The translations under genes were made by a program, and so were the position numbers. A stretch of 64,000 bases of DNA from Chamaea fasciata (taxonomy: Eukaryota > Chordata > Aves > Passeriformes > Sylviidae): NCBI GenBank assembly GCA_029207755.1, contig JARCOQ010000002.1, positions 58,507,172-58,571,171 of the forward strand. The letters are read 5' to 3'. Positions 27,229-37,291 of the stretch are shown piece by piece. The notes under the pieces were generated by a model. It saw only the letters and a program-made list of their open reading frames with translations, was not told the DNA's origin and did no database searches. Positions within the stretch are counted from its first letter, which is position 1. Each line of letters begins with the position of its first letter.

Positions 27229-27403
27229 ATAGAATCACAAGTCATAGAATGGCTGGGGTTGGAAGAAAGCTTAAAGATCATTTTGTTCCAGTTCCCCTGC
27301 TATCAGCAGGAACATCTGTCACTAGATCAGGTTCCTCAAAGCCCCATCCAACCTGACTTTGAATACTTTGAGGTTTGGGGCATCCACAACTTCTCTGGAT
27401 GAC
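27229..27403 (-). mobile_element. CR1 LINE, 3' part (left half, split by an LTR)
   Basis: This is the reverse complement of a CR1 3' end. The left edge shows a degraded octamer tail (AGAATCACAAGTCATAGAAT, 27231-27250), followed by GGCTGGGGTTGGAAG and the usual run towards CATCCACAACTTCTCTGG (27381-27398). The element then breaks off and resumes at 28166; joined, the two halves read continuously through CTCTGG/ATGAC/CTGTGCCAGC as in other CR1 copies. The interruption is the solo LTR at 27404-28165. The CR1 is therefore the older insertion. Confidence 0.9.
27399..27403 (+). repeat. Target-site duplication, left copy (ATGAC)
   Basis: ATGAC immediately before the TG of the LTR is repeated at 28166-28170 immediately after its CA. 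Five-base duplications are typical of ERVL-type (class III) integrations. The CR1 sequence needs only one copy to be continuous, which supports the assignment. Confidence 0.88.
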
Positions 27404-28165
27404 TGTTGGGGGTTAGGTTTGTTCCTTCTTTCTCTAAAGAATTTTTTCCCCACAAGTTACCAAGGAGACCAAATGTTGGATACTTCAGAGTACTTAACCG
27501 AAACAAAGAGGTGGACAAAGGTGGAAGGGGGAGATAACGCAGGTAAAAGACAAAGCTTGAGGCAGCTGCAGACTTTTCTTTTTCCGGCGTTCGGCGAGAC
27601 GCGTGTCTGCCGCTCCTCGAGGATCTCAGCCGCCGTAAAGCAGGCCGAGCGGAGAACGGCTGTTGCTGGCTGGAGGAGTTTCACTGTGGCCAAAGGGATC
27701 CAGTCCTGGGAAATCTACTATCACCGGGTCGGCCTGAATCCGGAGTTTTCCCGGCCACCCGCGGGGAGCTGGTCCAGGCCCTGCCTCGCCATCGACTTCT
27801 TCGGCGCTGCTCCTCTTGCTACAGTGTGACCCTGCACCCCCTGCGCTGCCGGGACACTCTGCCATCCCAGCTACCAGCCCGGGACTTTTCCGCTGTTTCA
27901 GCTTGGTGCTCTGAGGATCCTGCAGGGACACCGAAACCAAACTGCCCTGGGTTTTGTGAAACAAAGCCCTCAAGGTTCTTGGTACTGTTGTCGTTTGTCA
28001 TTAATGCTGTAGTTGTTTGGTGGGGGGGGGGGGGAGGCTTTTTGTGTTTATTTGCTTTGTATTACATACTAGTAAAGAACTGCTATTCGTATTTCCCAAA
28101 TTTTTGCCAAAGAGCCTCTGATTGTAATTTTACCTAGCAGATACCTGTCTTCCCAAACCAAGACA
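27404..28165 (+). mobile_element. Solo LTR of an endogenous retrovirus, ERVL-like
   Basis: This 762-bp unit starts TGTTGGGGGTTAGG and ends CCAAACCAAGACA. It has TG...CA termini, a matching TGT/ACA edge, and a 5-bp duplication of target DNA on both sides. It sits inside a CR1 and carries no gag, pol or env sequence, so it is what remains after recombination between two proviral LTRs. The interior (about 27580-27900) is GC- and CpG-rich, in sharp contrast with the desert around it. A 13-G run lies at 28022-28034. The start, the end (AGCAGATACCTGTCTTCCC... before the CA) and the length recall ERVL LTRs abundant in songbirds, from which I infer plus orientation. Open frames across it (up to 156 codons, 27359-27829) are by-products of high GC and show no protein motif. 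Confidence 0.85.
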
Positions 28166-28440
28166 ATGACCTGTGCCAGCATTCTTCATTCACAGTGTAG
28201 AACTTTTTCCTAATATCTAATTTAAATCTACAATCTTTCAGTTTGAAGCCATTCCCCCTTGTCTTTTCACTATATGCCCATGTACTAAGCCCCTCTCCAG
28301 CTCTCTTGTAGCCCCCTATAGGTACTGGGCAGCCTCTATAAGGTTTTCCCAGTGTCTTCTTTAAACTGCACAACCCCAGCTCTCTCAACCATGTGTGATA
28401 GCCTTGATTTTTGTATTCTTTTAGTTCATGCATAAGATGC
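28166..28440 (-). mobile_element. CR1 LINE, right half resuming after the LTR
   Basis: After the second ATGAC, CR1 sequence continues on the minus strand: CTGTGCCAGCATTC, then TTTTTCCTAATATCTAATTT (28204-28223), then TTTGAAGCCATTCCCCCTTG and CCCCAGCTCTCTCAACCATG. These are consecutive landmarks of the CR1 3' region up to the end of ORF2. Similarity fades near 28440, the 5'-truncation point. With 27229-27403 it makes one copy of about 445 bp. Confidence 0.88.
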
Positions 28441-28615
28441 CTGTAGAAATTAAATATAACTTCCCTCCCTTCATCTACTTTGTTACTTAGTTATGACCAT
28501 ATCTACTTTAAGTATTAATTTCATGAGTTTCATTACTGACATTGTGATACACCTGTCAGTTCCACCAAAAAGCAAAAGTTCATTGATCTTGGGTGAGGAC
28601 AGACACATAGGAAAA

Positions 28616-29001
28616 CTGCTGCCCTGGATCCAGCCAGGATGGGGTTGATTCTTGCAGTAGGCAGGGCATGTGTAGGACCCAGAAGATATTTTATTCCACC
28701 TCAGATCATTCTGTGGGGACAGGCAAGGCTCTCTTCCTGATCAGGGCAGCAGAACAGTGGGAATGGTCAGGTATTGTTGAGGGTTTTCGATGGGGTGAGT
28801 AAAAACATTTGTTTTCTCCTACACTCTGCATTACTATTGTTGGGCTCATTTTCATATCTCATTGTAGTGTTCAGTAAATTGTTCTTATCTCAACCCATGA
28901 TCTTTACTTTTTGTGCTTCCAATTCTTGTCTCCATCCTGTGGCAGGGGAAGGGGTGGATCAGGGGGAAGTGAGCAAGCAGTATTTGGGTTGGAGTGTTTC
29001 A
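28616..29001 (+). mobile_element. Endogenous retrovirus LTR piece, plus strand
   Basis: The right part is distinctive: TTATCTCAACCCATGATC (from 28886), TTTTTGTGCTTCCAATTC and a purine-rich GGGGAAGTGAGCAAGCAG (28959-28977). This is the 3' portion of the avian LTR type whose copies end ...GGGGTTAAACCATGA. The left edge (CTGGATCCAGCCAGGATGGGG near 28625-28645) resembles the diverged LTR start. The element at 33241-33845 is a better-preserved relative on the other strand. At about 385 bp it is shorter than full LTRs of this type, so internal deletions are likely. The terminal bases are eroded and no target duplication could be read. Confidence 0.68.
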
Positions 29002-32000
29002 GAGGGAATATCAAATTGGAGAATACTATTCCTAAATCACAACTGTGAAATCGAACTTCTGCTGAAGTTATTGAGGATTAATTATTAATCTGAGCAATCA
29101 ATACTAGGACTAGGAAAATTCAATACTGAAATTCTACAAACATTTTCTGCATACTTTCTTTTGCCTCTCCTGGCTAAGGATTTATGTATTTCTAATTTCC
29201 ATCAATTCTTTCTGAAAATATATGGCATGTTATACATTTACGTAACTTCTTAATTTAATGTTTCATGACAAGTTTACTATTTTTTAATAGATTTTAGGTA
29301 CTTGAATAGCTTCCAGTTTGAGGAACTTGAATTAATGTGTTGAAATATTGAGTAGAAAAGTTCTAATGGTAAATATATAGTTTGGTCTAATTCCCATAGA
29401 ATATTTTTCTGCTATCAGACAGTGACTATGGTGCAGTAGTTGTGAAATCAATATATTTTTATATAAAGATTTAATTGTTTCAATATTTCCCTATTATCTC
29501 CCTGTAAAAGGAAAATGAGAATATCCTAATAAATGTTTTTATTTTTTTAACTAAATTTTTTGGAGCAAACTTATCCCGAGATAATAATAATTTTGATAAA
29601 ACTTTGCATGATCCTTAATTCCTAGGGAAGCTACTTTCAGTTATGAGATTTGAGATTGTGTAGTGTATCTTTTATATAATGCCTGCTTGACACTTTTTTT
29701 ATTCATCATGGTTTCAAAGGGGAAGAAGAAAAACTGAAGCCAGAACTGGAAAATTTATGAACCATATGTGGTTTAGATATAACTGTGGAAGAGTCTGGTT
29801 TCCAATCAAGGGTTCTGGACAAGGCAGCATTTCCCAGGAATAGCACTCAAGGTAATTCATGTACCCAGTGTAATCAATAAAACTCTGCTAGGATAGTTAA
29901 CCAACAGCATTCAAAACTCCTGAGTTTTTTTCAGAAGCATGAGAATTTATAAAGAATATAATTTTAATTTTTCTTGGTTGTCGTCTATTTTTTAATTCTT
30001 TTCTTTCCTCTTCAGAGGAGGACATAGAGGAATCAGAAATAAAGGAGTGAAGTTGAACATGGGAAAAAGGAAAGATGGAAGAAGAGGGGTTTAGCTCTTT
30101 GTTTCCTTCTCAGTATCCAAATCTATTTTAACTGACAATGAATTAAATTATCTTTTCACTAGTTTGAGTTTGTTTAGTCTTCCTATTTTTTTATCTCAGC
30201 CTATGAGATTTCTCATCTTATTTTCTCTCTCTGTCTTGTTCAAGAACAGAAGTGAGAGAGCAGCTGGGTGGGCATCTGGCAACTTACCACAGCAATGAAA
30301 CAATAGATTGTTTTAAACAAAATTTTCCTATTATGTTTTTTAAAAATTAATTTAATGGAAATTGGAAAGTCTACCAGCAATTATTGTTTATGAGGAGAGA
30401 AGAATGAAAATTAAAAGGGAAGATGGTAGGAATCTTTGGGTTTCTCAATTTCTAACAGTCTAAGTAAAAACTGAGAGACAACTCAAGTTAAAATGTAGAT
30501 TTTTCTTGTTGATCATTTTCATTTCTTTAACACTCATTATCCCCCTCCCTTTTCTACAAAAGAGCTACTTCCATAATGCTGCCTGAATGTAATAAAACAT
30601 TAGAGTAGAATTATTTGTTCTGCTTAACAATATTAATGAACTTTGCCACAAATGGACTCACAGTATTGGCAGAATACCTTAAAGACATGATAGGAAAAAT
30701 ATATCTCTGTTTTTTTTTACAAGAAAAAATTCTTAATGAAACCAGTGGGAAGAGGAGGATTTCCAAACTCAGTTTGGGAGGAGTAATCCCCCAACTAAGT
30801 AGTGAGCATTGTCCTGCAGTGTTGCAGAGACAACGGGAATGGACGGAGCGGCGGTGGTTGAGAGACTCCAATCTCAAGACATGAATGGTTGGTTTCCGCC
30901 CGTGTCAGTTCATTATGCCATGAAAAGGCAGGTATGACTTAAACAGTGCTGCAATTGAAGAGGAGATTTTCGATTAGATTGTGGTGCTTAGAGCTGCCTA
31001 GTTTGTATGAATGAGACAAGATGGAAGGTTGACCAAGGCATCAGCTGAGGATACCAGTATGGTTGTTTCCTTAGTTGTTGTCACCCTAAGATGCCCACCG
31101 TATCTGAGCACCAAAGAAAACCTGCTGTCATTGTAGAAACATAGAGAGGGCAGGCTTGGCTGCCTTCCTTTCATGGGGAAGTTTTATACTTTCAGATACA
31201 ACAACATTCTGGAAAGAGAGGGAAGTGCCAGCAAGAAAAGGAGCGAGTGATTTGAAGGAATTAAGAGAGACATGAACCAGGAATCCTGTGAGGAAAAATG
31301 TTAAACTTAATTTTGAGTTACCTCGGCAGGTATACATATTGCTGGTATTAATATAAGGATTATCCCATAAATGAGGTGGGTTGCATGCACAGAAGTTCAA
31401 TTAAACTCTGTGAAATGAAAAGAATTTTAGACCATTTAATTCTTCCTGTTTATACTAAATCACACTTATACGGAATATGTAGCTCAAATAATCTCATTAG
31501 TCCACTGCATTCTGCATTCTGCAGTCTAAATTCCTGCAGGTAACGGTGACAGAAATTCTGGGATCGCAAAATTCCCCTGTAGTTCATGCTACCATTTGGG
31601 CTACACTGGGATATGAGTAGCTCTGTAGAATACTTAACAGTCAAATGGTATTTGCAAATATAAGGCAAAGATGCTAGTTAACCTGAATTACTGCTATAGA
31701 GGCTTTAGTTTTTCACAAAAAAAAGATTGTCAATTGAAAGAGGATCTCTGAATAGGATAGTCTTCTGAATGGGGCTGAAGAAGACAGAAAAGGATAATGT
31801 CCTCACACTATGCTACGCTGTCATAAAAATTATATTAGCAATGTGACTGACATATTGATGTTTTACAGCTGAATGCAATTTTTAACTAGAATAGGCTAAA
31901 CAGATGCTCCATGAAATCAATCTTTTCCTTTTGAAGATTTCCGCATTTCTTTTCTTTTTAAACTCTATAATTCTAACTAGCAGTACTGAAATGCTTTACT

Positions 32001-32257
32001 TCTATACCTTCAGAGGGCAAAGCTTTTCAAGTGTTTCCTTTTGTATATTTAGAAGAGTTGAAGTCCCCAAAGCAGAAAAAAATTAAGAATAAAATTTGAG
32101 AATAATTGAAAATCTTTATAAAGGCCAGCATTGCAATACAAAGGCACAGTTATTTAAATGTTAATTCTGCAGTAATTCACAATGTTATTTTAGGCAAATT
32201 TATAATTTTTTATTGTTAAAAAAAAAACAACTTTGTAATATTTTCTGCAAGAAGGCT
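29002..32257. other. Gene-less unique sequence
   Basis: No gene or transposon is recognisable. A short CpG-bearing stretch at about 30820-30905 (GGACGGAGCGGCGG and TTTCCGCCCGTG) is unusual for this desert. The rest is AT-rich. Confidence 0.55.
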
Positions 32258-32400
32258 TTTTGTTTGTTGGTTGTTTTTTGTTTTGTTTTGTTTTTGTTTT
32301 GCTTTGTTTTTTTGGGGTTTTTTGGGGGTTTTTTTTGTGGAGTTGTTTTTTTTTGGTTTTTGTTTGTTTGTTTGTTTTGGTTTTTTTTTGTTTTGTTTTG

Positions 32401-32431
<31 letters not shown>

Positions 32432-32478
32432 TGTTTTTTTGTTTTTTGGTTTGGTTTGGTTTGGTTTGGGTTTTTTTG
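32258..32478. repeat. T/G low-complexity block, TTTTG and GGTTT repeats
   Basis: About 220 bases consist only of T and G on the plus strand, apart from one or two C or A bases. They include a clean TTTTG array around 32396-32425 and five G-blocks spaced by TTT at 32448-32470. All three plus frames stay open across it and give artefact proteins of F, V, L, C, W and G. The G-blocks could form a weak two-layer G-quadruplex. Confidence 0.93.
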
Positions 32479-33240
32479 CTTTTATTCCACTACACCTATT
32501 CCAGGCACCTATTCCTCTTTTTGAAACCTTATTTCAAACTATGAAAATATTACTTTAGCATGAGCAAAATCATCCTTCCAGTTAGTCCTTATTCTGAGTT
32601 TCCCACCAGAAATCTTACAAATGCCATGGTGGGGACATAAATGTAGAAGATAACATTTTTGTTTGCCATGTCTAATCAATACAGATAACAACGAATTTTA
32701 TGAGAAATGGACTTCTCTGCTTTAGAGAAAAGATCCATGACAATGAATACGGCTTCATTAAACTAAAACATCTCCTTTTAGGCATAATTAAAACATTGGT
32801 TAAACTTCAACTTGTGTGAATTCAGTTAATACAGTTTAGGTATTGTTGATACTTTTTTTTCTTAGAATTTTTTATAGATTATGAAAATATATATTCTGCA
32901 ACCTAAATAAGAACTGAAATATGACTTTTCTGTATGAAATTATTTTATCATTTTGTAATATTTAAATTATATTAGGAAAAAGAAAGAGATAAGCCTGTGG
33001 CTATTTTTACAGTAACATAAACTTTACCATGATCCACTTTGGCTAAAATGGTTAAAAGTACAGGCACTTAGGTTCAGCTATTACATATACAAAAATCTGA
33101 GCAAACACAGTAAAATAAATCACAGTGTCAGCTATTGTGACAGAGTTCTTTAAAAAAAAAAAAAAAAAACCTTCTTAAAAGTCTGAAAATCCTGCCCTTA
33201 CTTCAAAGAAGTGCCAAGGTATTCAAAAATCACACATTTC
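32479..33240. other. AT-rich unique sequence with a poly(A) run
   Basis: Nothing is recognised here except an 18-A run at 33152-33169. Confidence 0.55.
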
Positions 33241-33845
33241 TCTCATGGTTTAACCCCAGCCAGCAACTAAGCACCACTCAACTCAACTAAGCCTCTCACT
33301 CCCTCCCTCCAGATCAGATGAGGCTGAGACTCAGATGAGTAAAAGTGAGAAGATTCATGGGGTGAGACATAAGCAGTTTAATAGGTAAAGTAAAAGCCTC
33401 ACATGCAAGCAAAATAAAACAAAGAATTAATTCACCACTTCTCATGGGCAGGCAGGTGTTCAGCCATCTCCAGGAAAGCAGGGCTCCACCACATGTAACA
33501 GGGACTTGGGAAGACAAATGCTATTACTTTTAATGCTCCCTCCTCACCCTTCTTCCCCCAGCTTTATTCTGAACATGATGTCATAAGGTCTGGGATAAAC
33601 CTTGGATCAACTGGGGTCAGATGTACTGACTGCATCCCCTCCCAACTCCTCGTGTACCCCCAGGGTCCTTGATGCTGGGGTGGGGGGAGAGGCAGAAAAG
33701 GCCTTAGCTCTGTGTAAATGCTTCTCAGCAAAAAAGACAACATCACATTGTTAATCAACCCTATTTGCACCATAAATCCAAGACACAGCCCCATAGTAGC
33801 TACTGTGAACAAAATTGATTCATATGACAGTCAAAACCAACTTTA
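33241..33845 (-). mobile_element. Endogenous retrovirus solo LTR, minus strand
   Basis: On the plus strand the unit opens with TCTCATGGTTTAACCCCAGC and closes near TCAAAACCAACTTTA. Reverse-complemented, this gives an LTR that begins around TTGGTTTTGACTG and ends GCTGGGGTTAAACCATGAGA, an LTR type repeated throughout bird genomes. Its promoter side (minus AATAAAGCTGGGGGAAG, near 33555-33571) has the usual TATAAAG changed to AATAAAG. The polyadenylation-type ATTAAA (minus) is at 33377-33382. About 605 bp is a normal LTR length. No viral internal sequence adjoins either side and the end bases are mutated, so no target duplication is readable. Subclass is left open. Confidence 0.82.
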
Positions 33846-34201
33846 TACAGCTTGGGCTATGCAAAAAGATCTTTAAATTATCCAACTGCAAATAACCAGC
33901 AAAGCGTGTGGAGTTCCAGAGCATCTCTGCCAACCCAATTAAGCTCATCCCAGCCCAGCTTGGCCTTGGAGCCTTCTGCAGCTTCCTTCCAGGGCTTCCA
34001 CATTCTTGGATAAAGAAATATATCCAGACAAGACTAGTTATGCAGGTGATGCTGTGCTGCACATCTGTGGGCTTCCATCCTGAGCAGCATAGGGCTGGTA
34101 TTCCACCACAGGAGGCTGGAGTTGGCCTGGCCTTTACTCTTTCATCACTCTGACCTGACTTTTGTAATTACTGTGACATACAGATATATTCTATCTGTGG
34201 C

Positions 34202-34302
34202 TTTTTTTGTTTGTTCATTTGTTTGTTTATTTGTTTGTTTGTTTTGTGTGTGGTTATTTTTGGTTTGTGAGCTTTTTGGGGTTTTTTTTTGTTTTGTTTA
34301 GG
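34202..34302. repeat. GTTT-type low-complexity repeat
   Basis: Tandem TTTG/GTTT units of varying purity, similar in composition to the block at 32258-32478. Confidence 0.88.
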
Positions 34303-34825
34303 TTTTATGGATTTCTTTACATTAAATTTTCTGAATCAGAAGGTTAATAGTTAGGCTTCCATCCACTTTCCCTAGACTGGCTTCTGCTTTTTGAGACTTG
34401 TGTGTAATTTTGCTTTTTTTCCTTACAACTTTAAGACATTGCTCTGAAAGAAGGAGAGCAAGATCTCAATGTGAGATTCTGGTGCTTTTCTTGTAAATAT
34501 ATGATGAACTTGATTAGAGTCATAGGTTCTTTTAAGATCCTGAGTGATGCATTTATGAGTAATATAGGTACATGCCAGAAAAAAATTACATTGATTTTAC
34601 TGCAAAGCTAAAGATTTCACTGGCATACACTAATCACTTTCCTGCAAAAATAACTAGATAACACTTTTTATTTAAACAATTGCTAACACTTTTGTGTTGC
34701 AAATACAGAGTGAAATTAAGTGTCATGTGGAACACAGCACACTATGTGATATCAGATAGAAGTGCAGTTTTAACATTTCATTTCACCCTGAAAATGATTA
34801 GAGACAAATATACATTATTTATTCT

Positions 34826-34860
34826 AAAAAAAACCAAAAAAAACCAAAAAAACAAAAAAC
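34826..34860. repeat. A-rich repeat with CC spacers
   Basis: Runs of A are separated by CC or C at roughly 7-9-base spacing. Low complexity. Confidence 0.85.
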
Positions 34861-35110
34861 CTTAATTTCTTATTTCACCTCAGGAAATGGTTGGAAAAAT
34901 GTTAACATATGATTGCACAAGACGGCTTCCTATTCTAGACATGGACTAAAAGAAGTTAATAGAAAAATAAACAATAGGAGGAATAACATCATCTTATTTA
35001 GTTTTTGGGAAAAAAGCAGCCCAAGGTTCTGCATGCATTTTGTTGTCATGATAAACCAGTCCTATTTCTGAAAGTGAATTCCAATGATGGAAGCTGTTAC
35101 TTAGTTCAGG

Positions 35111-35112
<2 letters not shown>

Positions 35113-35150
<38 letters not shown>
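35113..35150 (-). repeat. Pure T run of 38 bases
   Basis: It is an uninterrupted 38-T homopolymer, that is, poly(A) on the minus strand. CR1 elements do not leave poly(A), so it is either a grown microsatellite or the tail of a minus-strand retrocopy lying to its left. No retrocopy body was recognised. Confidence 0.92.
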
Positions 35151-35155
<5 letters not shown>

Positions 35156-36058
35156 CTACTACTATATTTGAATTTTGGCTGTGTTTCTCTTTGTTGATTT
35201 CTTTTTTTGCAGCTTTCTTCTTCCCTTCCTCACACTCTCTCTGTACAATTAGCCATAAGTTTTTTTCTGCTATCTCTGTTCTGGTTTCTCTTTGGTTTCT
35301 TGCAGTTCTTCCCTCTTTCTTCTCTGCCTCTTTTCAGCTCTGTTCTTCAGCTATTTCCTATGATAACTAACAAACATTAAATTGGCTTTTAAAAGCTAGC
35401 ATTATTGTTAATGATCTTGTAGTCATCATTTGTTTTATTTAGAGGGTTATCATTCCCACAAGAAGGCCATAGCACAATTAAGGAACAGCATGTTCTCTGT
35501 TTTTCTAGTTTATCATTGTTCTTCCAAATAACGATAGCTGCTAAATCCTAATGAAGTAAATGCCAGTCCAGTGAAAGGCATTGCAGGGTCATTAGTCCGA
35601 ACAACACAAACTTGACTTAGCTTTTCAGTTGTCAGATGAAACAGGCTGTAAATGAATATTTGGGATATCCTCAAAAAAAAAAAATTTTTTTTGGCTTTGG
35701 ACTATGTGCGGGGTTTTATTCTAGCACAATTTTATATGTAAAAGGTTTGTTGTATTACTTTCCAGTGGAACTTAAGCAGAAATTGAGCATAAATGGAGCA
35801 TAAGTTATTCATGAATAGAAATTGTAAGACTGTTGACAAAAGTGGATCTATTCTTTTTAGAGTTGTTGTCATCCATATGGATGCATTTCATTTCAGTCTA
35901 AACACATTTATATATTACTTTATCTCTCAAAATATTTTCACAAGAATGATATATCTGATTTTTTGTGTTAACAGAGACTCGGAAAATAAGGAAATTCATC
36001 TTAAATTAGAAATTTAGTTCTAAATCTGTTAATTATTATATTCTGAATGCAGAGACAG

Positions 36059-36107
36059 AAAGGGAGGGGAAGGAAGGAGGGAAGGAGGGAAGAAAGGAAG
36101 GAAGGAA
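36059..36107. repeat. GGAA/GGGA purine microsatellite
   Basis: About 49 bases of A and G on one strand, in GGAA and GGGA units. Confidence 0.9.
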
Positions 36108-36217
36108 TCACCTTCAGTTTTCAGTAAGCAAGAGTTTCTGTAAAAGAAGCGTGAAAAACGATAAACTAGAAACAGAGGTAGAAGTATAAAAATTGCAGGT
36201 CCATTTGGATGACATAA

Positions 36218-36295
36218 AGAATATTCTGAGTTGGAAGGAACCCACAAGAATCATTGAGTCCAACTCTTAAGTGAATGGCTCAAAGTGGGATCTTT
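36218..36295 (-). mobile_element. Short CR1 LINE 3' tail
   Basis: The plus strand reads AGAATATTCTGAGTTGGAAG (36218-36237), then GAACCCACAAGAATCATTGA and CCAACTCTTAAGTGAATGG. This is the reverse complement of the extreme 3' end of a widespread avian CR1 subfamily. Only about 80 bases are recognisable before the match fades. Confidence 0.8.
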
Positions 36296-36535
36296 TTCAT
36301 TCCCTATTCTGTCAGGTGGAACTACTGGTATATCTGAACAAAAAGGATGAAAGAGGTAATTTTATCTCAACTCATGAGACTGGAGCAACACCAAAACATT
36401 TTGCCTTCATCTGAGAAAATCCTTTCCCTTCATCTGAAATAAACATGCATTGAATTTCAGACATCCTGGGAAAAGGAAGGAGGTTTCTCATTTTCTCTTT
36501 CATTCATAAATCCCTCATTTTCTCAGATTTAGATT

Positions 36536-36561
<26 letters not shown>
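36536..36561. repeat. Poly(A) run of 26
   Basis: A pure A homopolymer; no recognisable retrocopy next to it. Confidence 0.92.
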
Positions 36562-36567
<6 letters not shown>

Positions 36568-37210
36568 ACTAAATGGAAAAGGGTGCTCATGTGTATTTAG
36601 TGTGTCTGTGTAATGACTGGAGAATGATTTTACCTTTAAGTAATTTGTGGTAAGACATAAGAAATGACAGAGAGGGAGCCAGCGCACCCTGCTGTTTGAT
36701 GCTGTGTGGCATGCAAGGTGTGAAGAGGACTGACAGTAACCCAGCATCTCAAAGGAAGGCCCAGTCTCACAACGTCTTGCCTAGCCACAGGCTTTAGCCA
36801 GCTCAAGGCAGAGAAGTGCCCAGCTTCCTTCTCAGGAACACTCTCATATAAGGTTTGGATTGACGGGCAACTGGATGATTTATACACACAGGTAAGGAAT
36901 TTCAGTTGTTTGTACCAAATACAGATGTCTGTGTTAGCATTTATGCTTCAGAATAACTGAGAACTATTTTTTTTTCAGATTTGAAATTTAACCACAGTCA
37001 GTCTTCTCTTACAGCTTCACACAGCTCTTTTTTAAATCTCTTGTCAAATGACTATTTCTTCATAGGAAATTTAACATTTAAAATAGAATGGAAAAATCAG
37101 ATACCAGAACATAAAGTCTTAATTGAGAAAGAGGATGAGGGGAAATAAAGAGTGTTATTTTTTAATTAAAAGAAGTGCAAATAAAAGGACTCTGATTTGC
37201 CAAGGTAAAC

Positions 37211-37291
37211 TATAATATAATATAATATAATATAATATAATATAATATAATATAATATAATATAATAATAATAATAGGAGGAAGAAGAAGT
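37211..37291. repeat. TATAA microsatellite passing into TAA and GAA
   Basis: Eleven perfect TATAA units (37211-37265) are followed by a few TAA units to about 37276 and then GGAGGAAGAAGAAG. It is a compound microsatellite, likely polymorphic in length. Confidence 0.95.

Larger units (their letters stand above)
33846..36217. other. Unique sequence with several simple repeats
   Basis: The first 300 bases (33846-34150) are less AT-rich and could be more LTR-flank or unique DNA; I recognise no viral protein in them. Beyond that lie simple repeats (34202-34302, 34826-34860, 35113-35150, 36059-36107) in otherwise featureless DNA. Confidence 0.5.

Noticed and set aside
27359..27829. 156-codon plus frame, the longest in the window
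   Set aside because: It begins in the CR1, crosses the LTR edge and runs through the CpG-rich interior. It has no domain, and opposite-strand frames are open over the same bases, so it is a GC effect.
32213..32558. Three overlapping plus-strand frames rich in F, V, L, C and W
   Set aside because: All come from the T/G low-complexity block, which lacks A and so almost never makes stop codons.
35005..35370. 121-codon plus frame with a long phenylalanine run
   Set aside because: It is kept open by the 38-T homopolymer and pyrimidine-rich sequence after it.
36059..36107. Purine-rich tract as a retroviral polypurine tract
   Set aside because: It is a plain GGAA microsatellite with no LTR start immediately after it.
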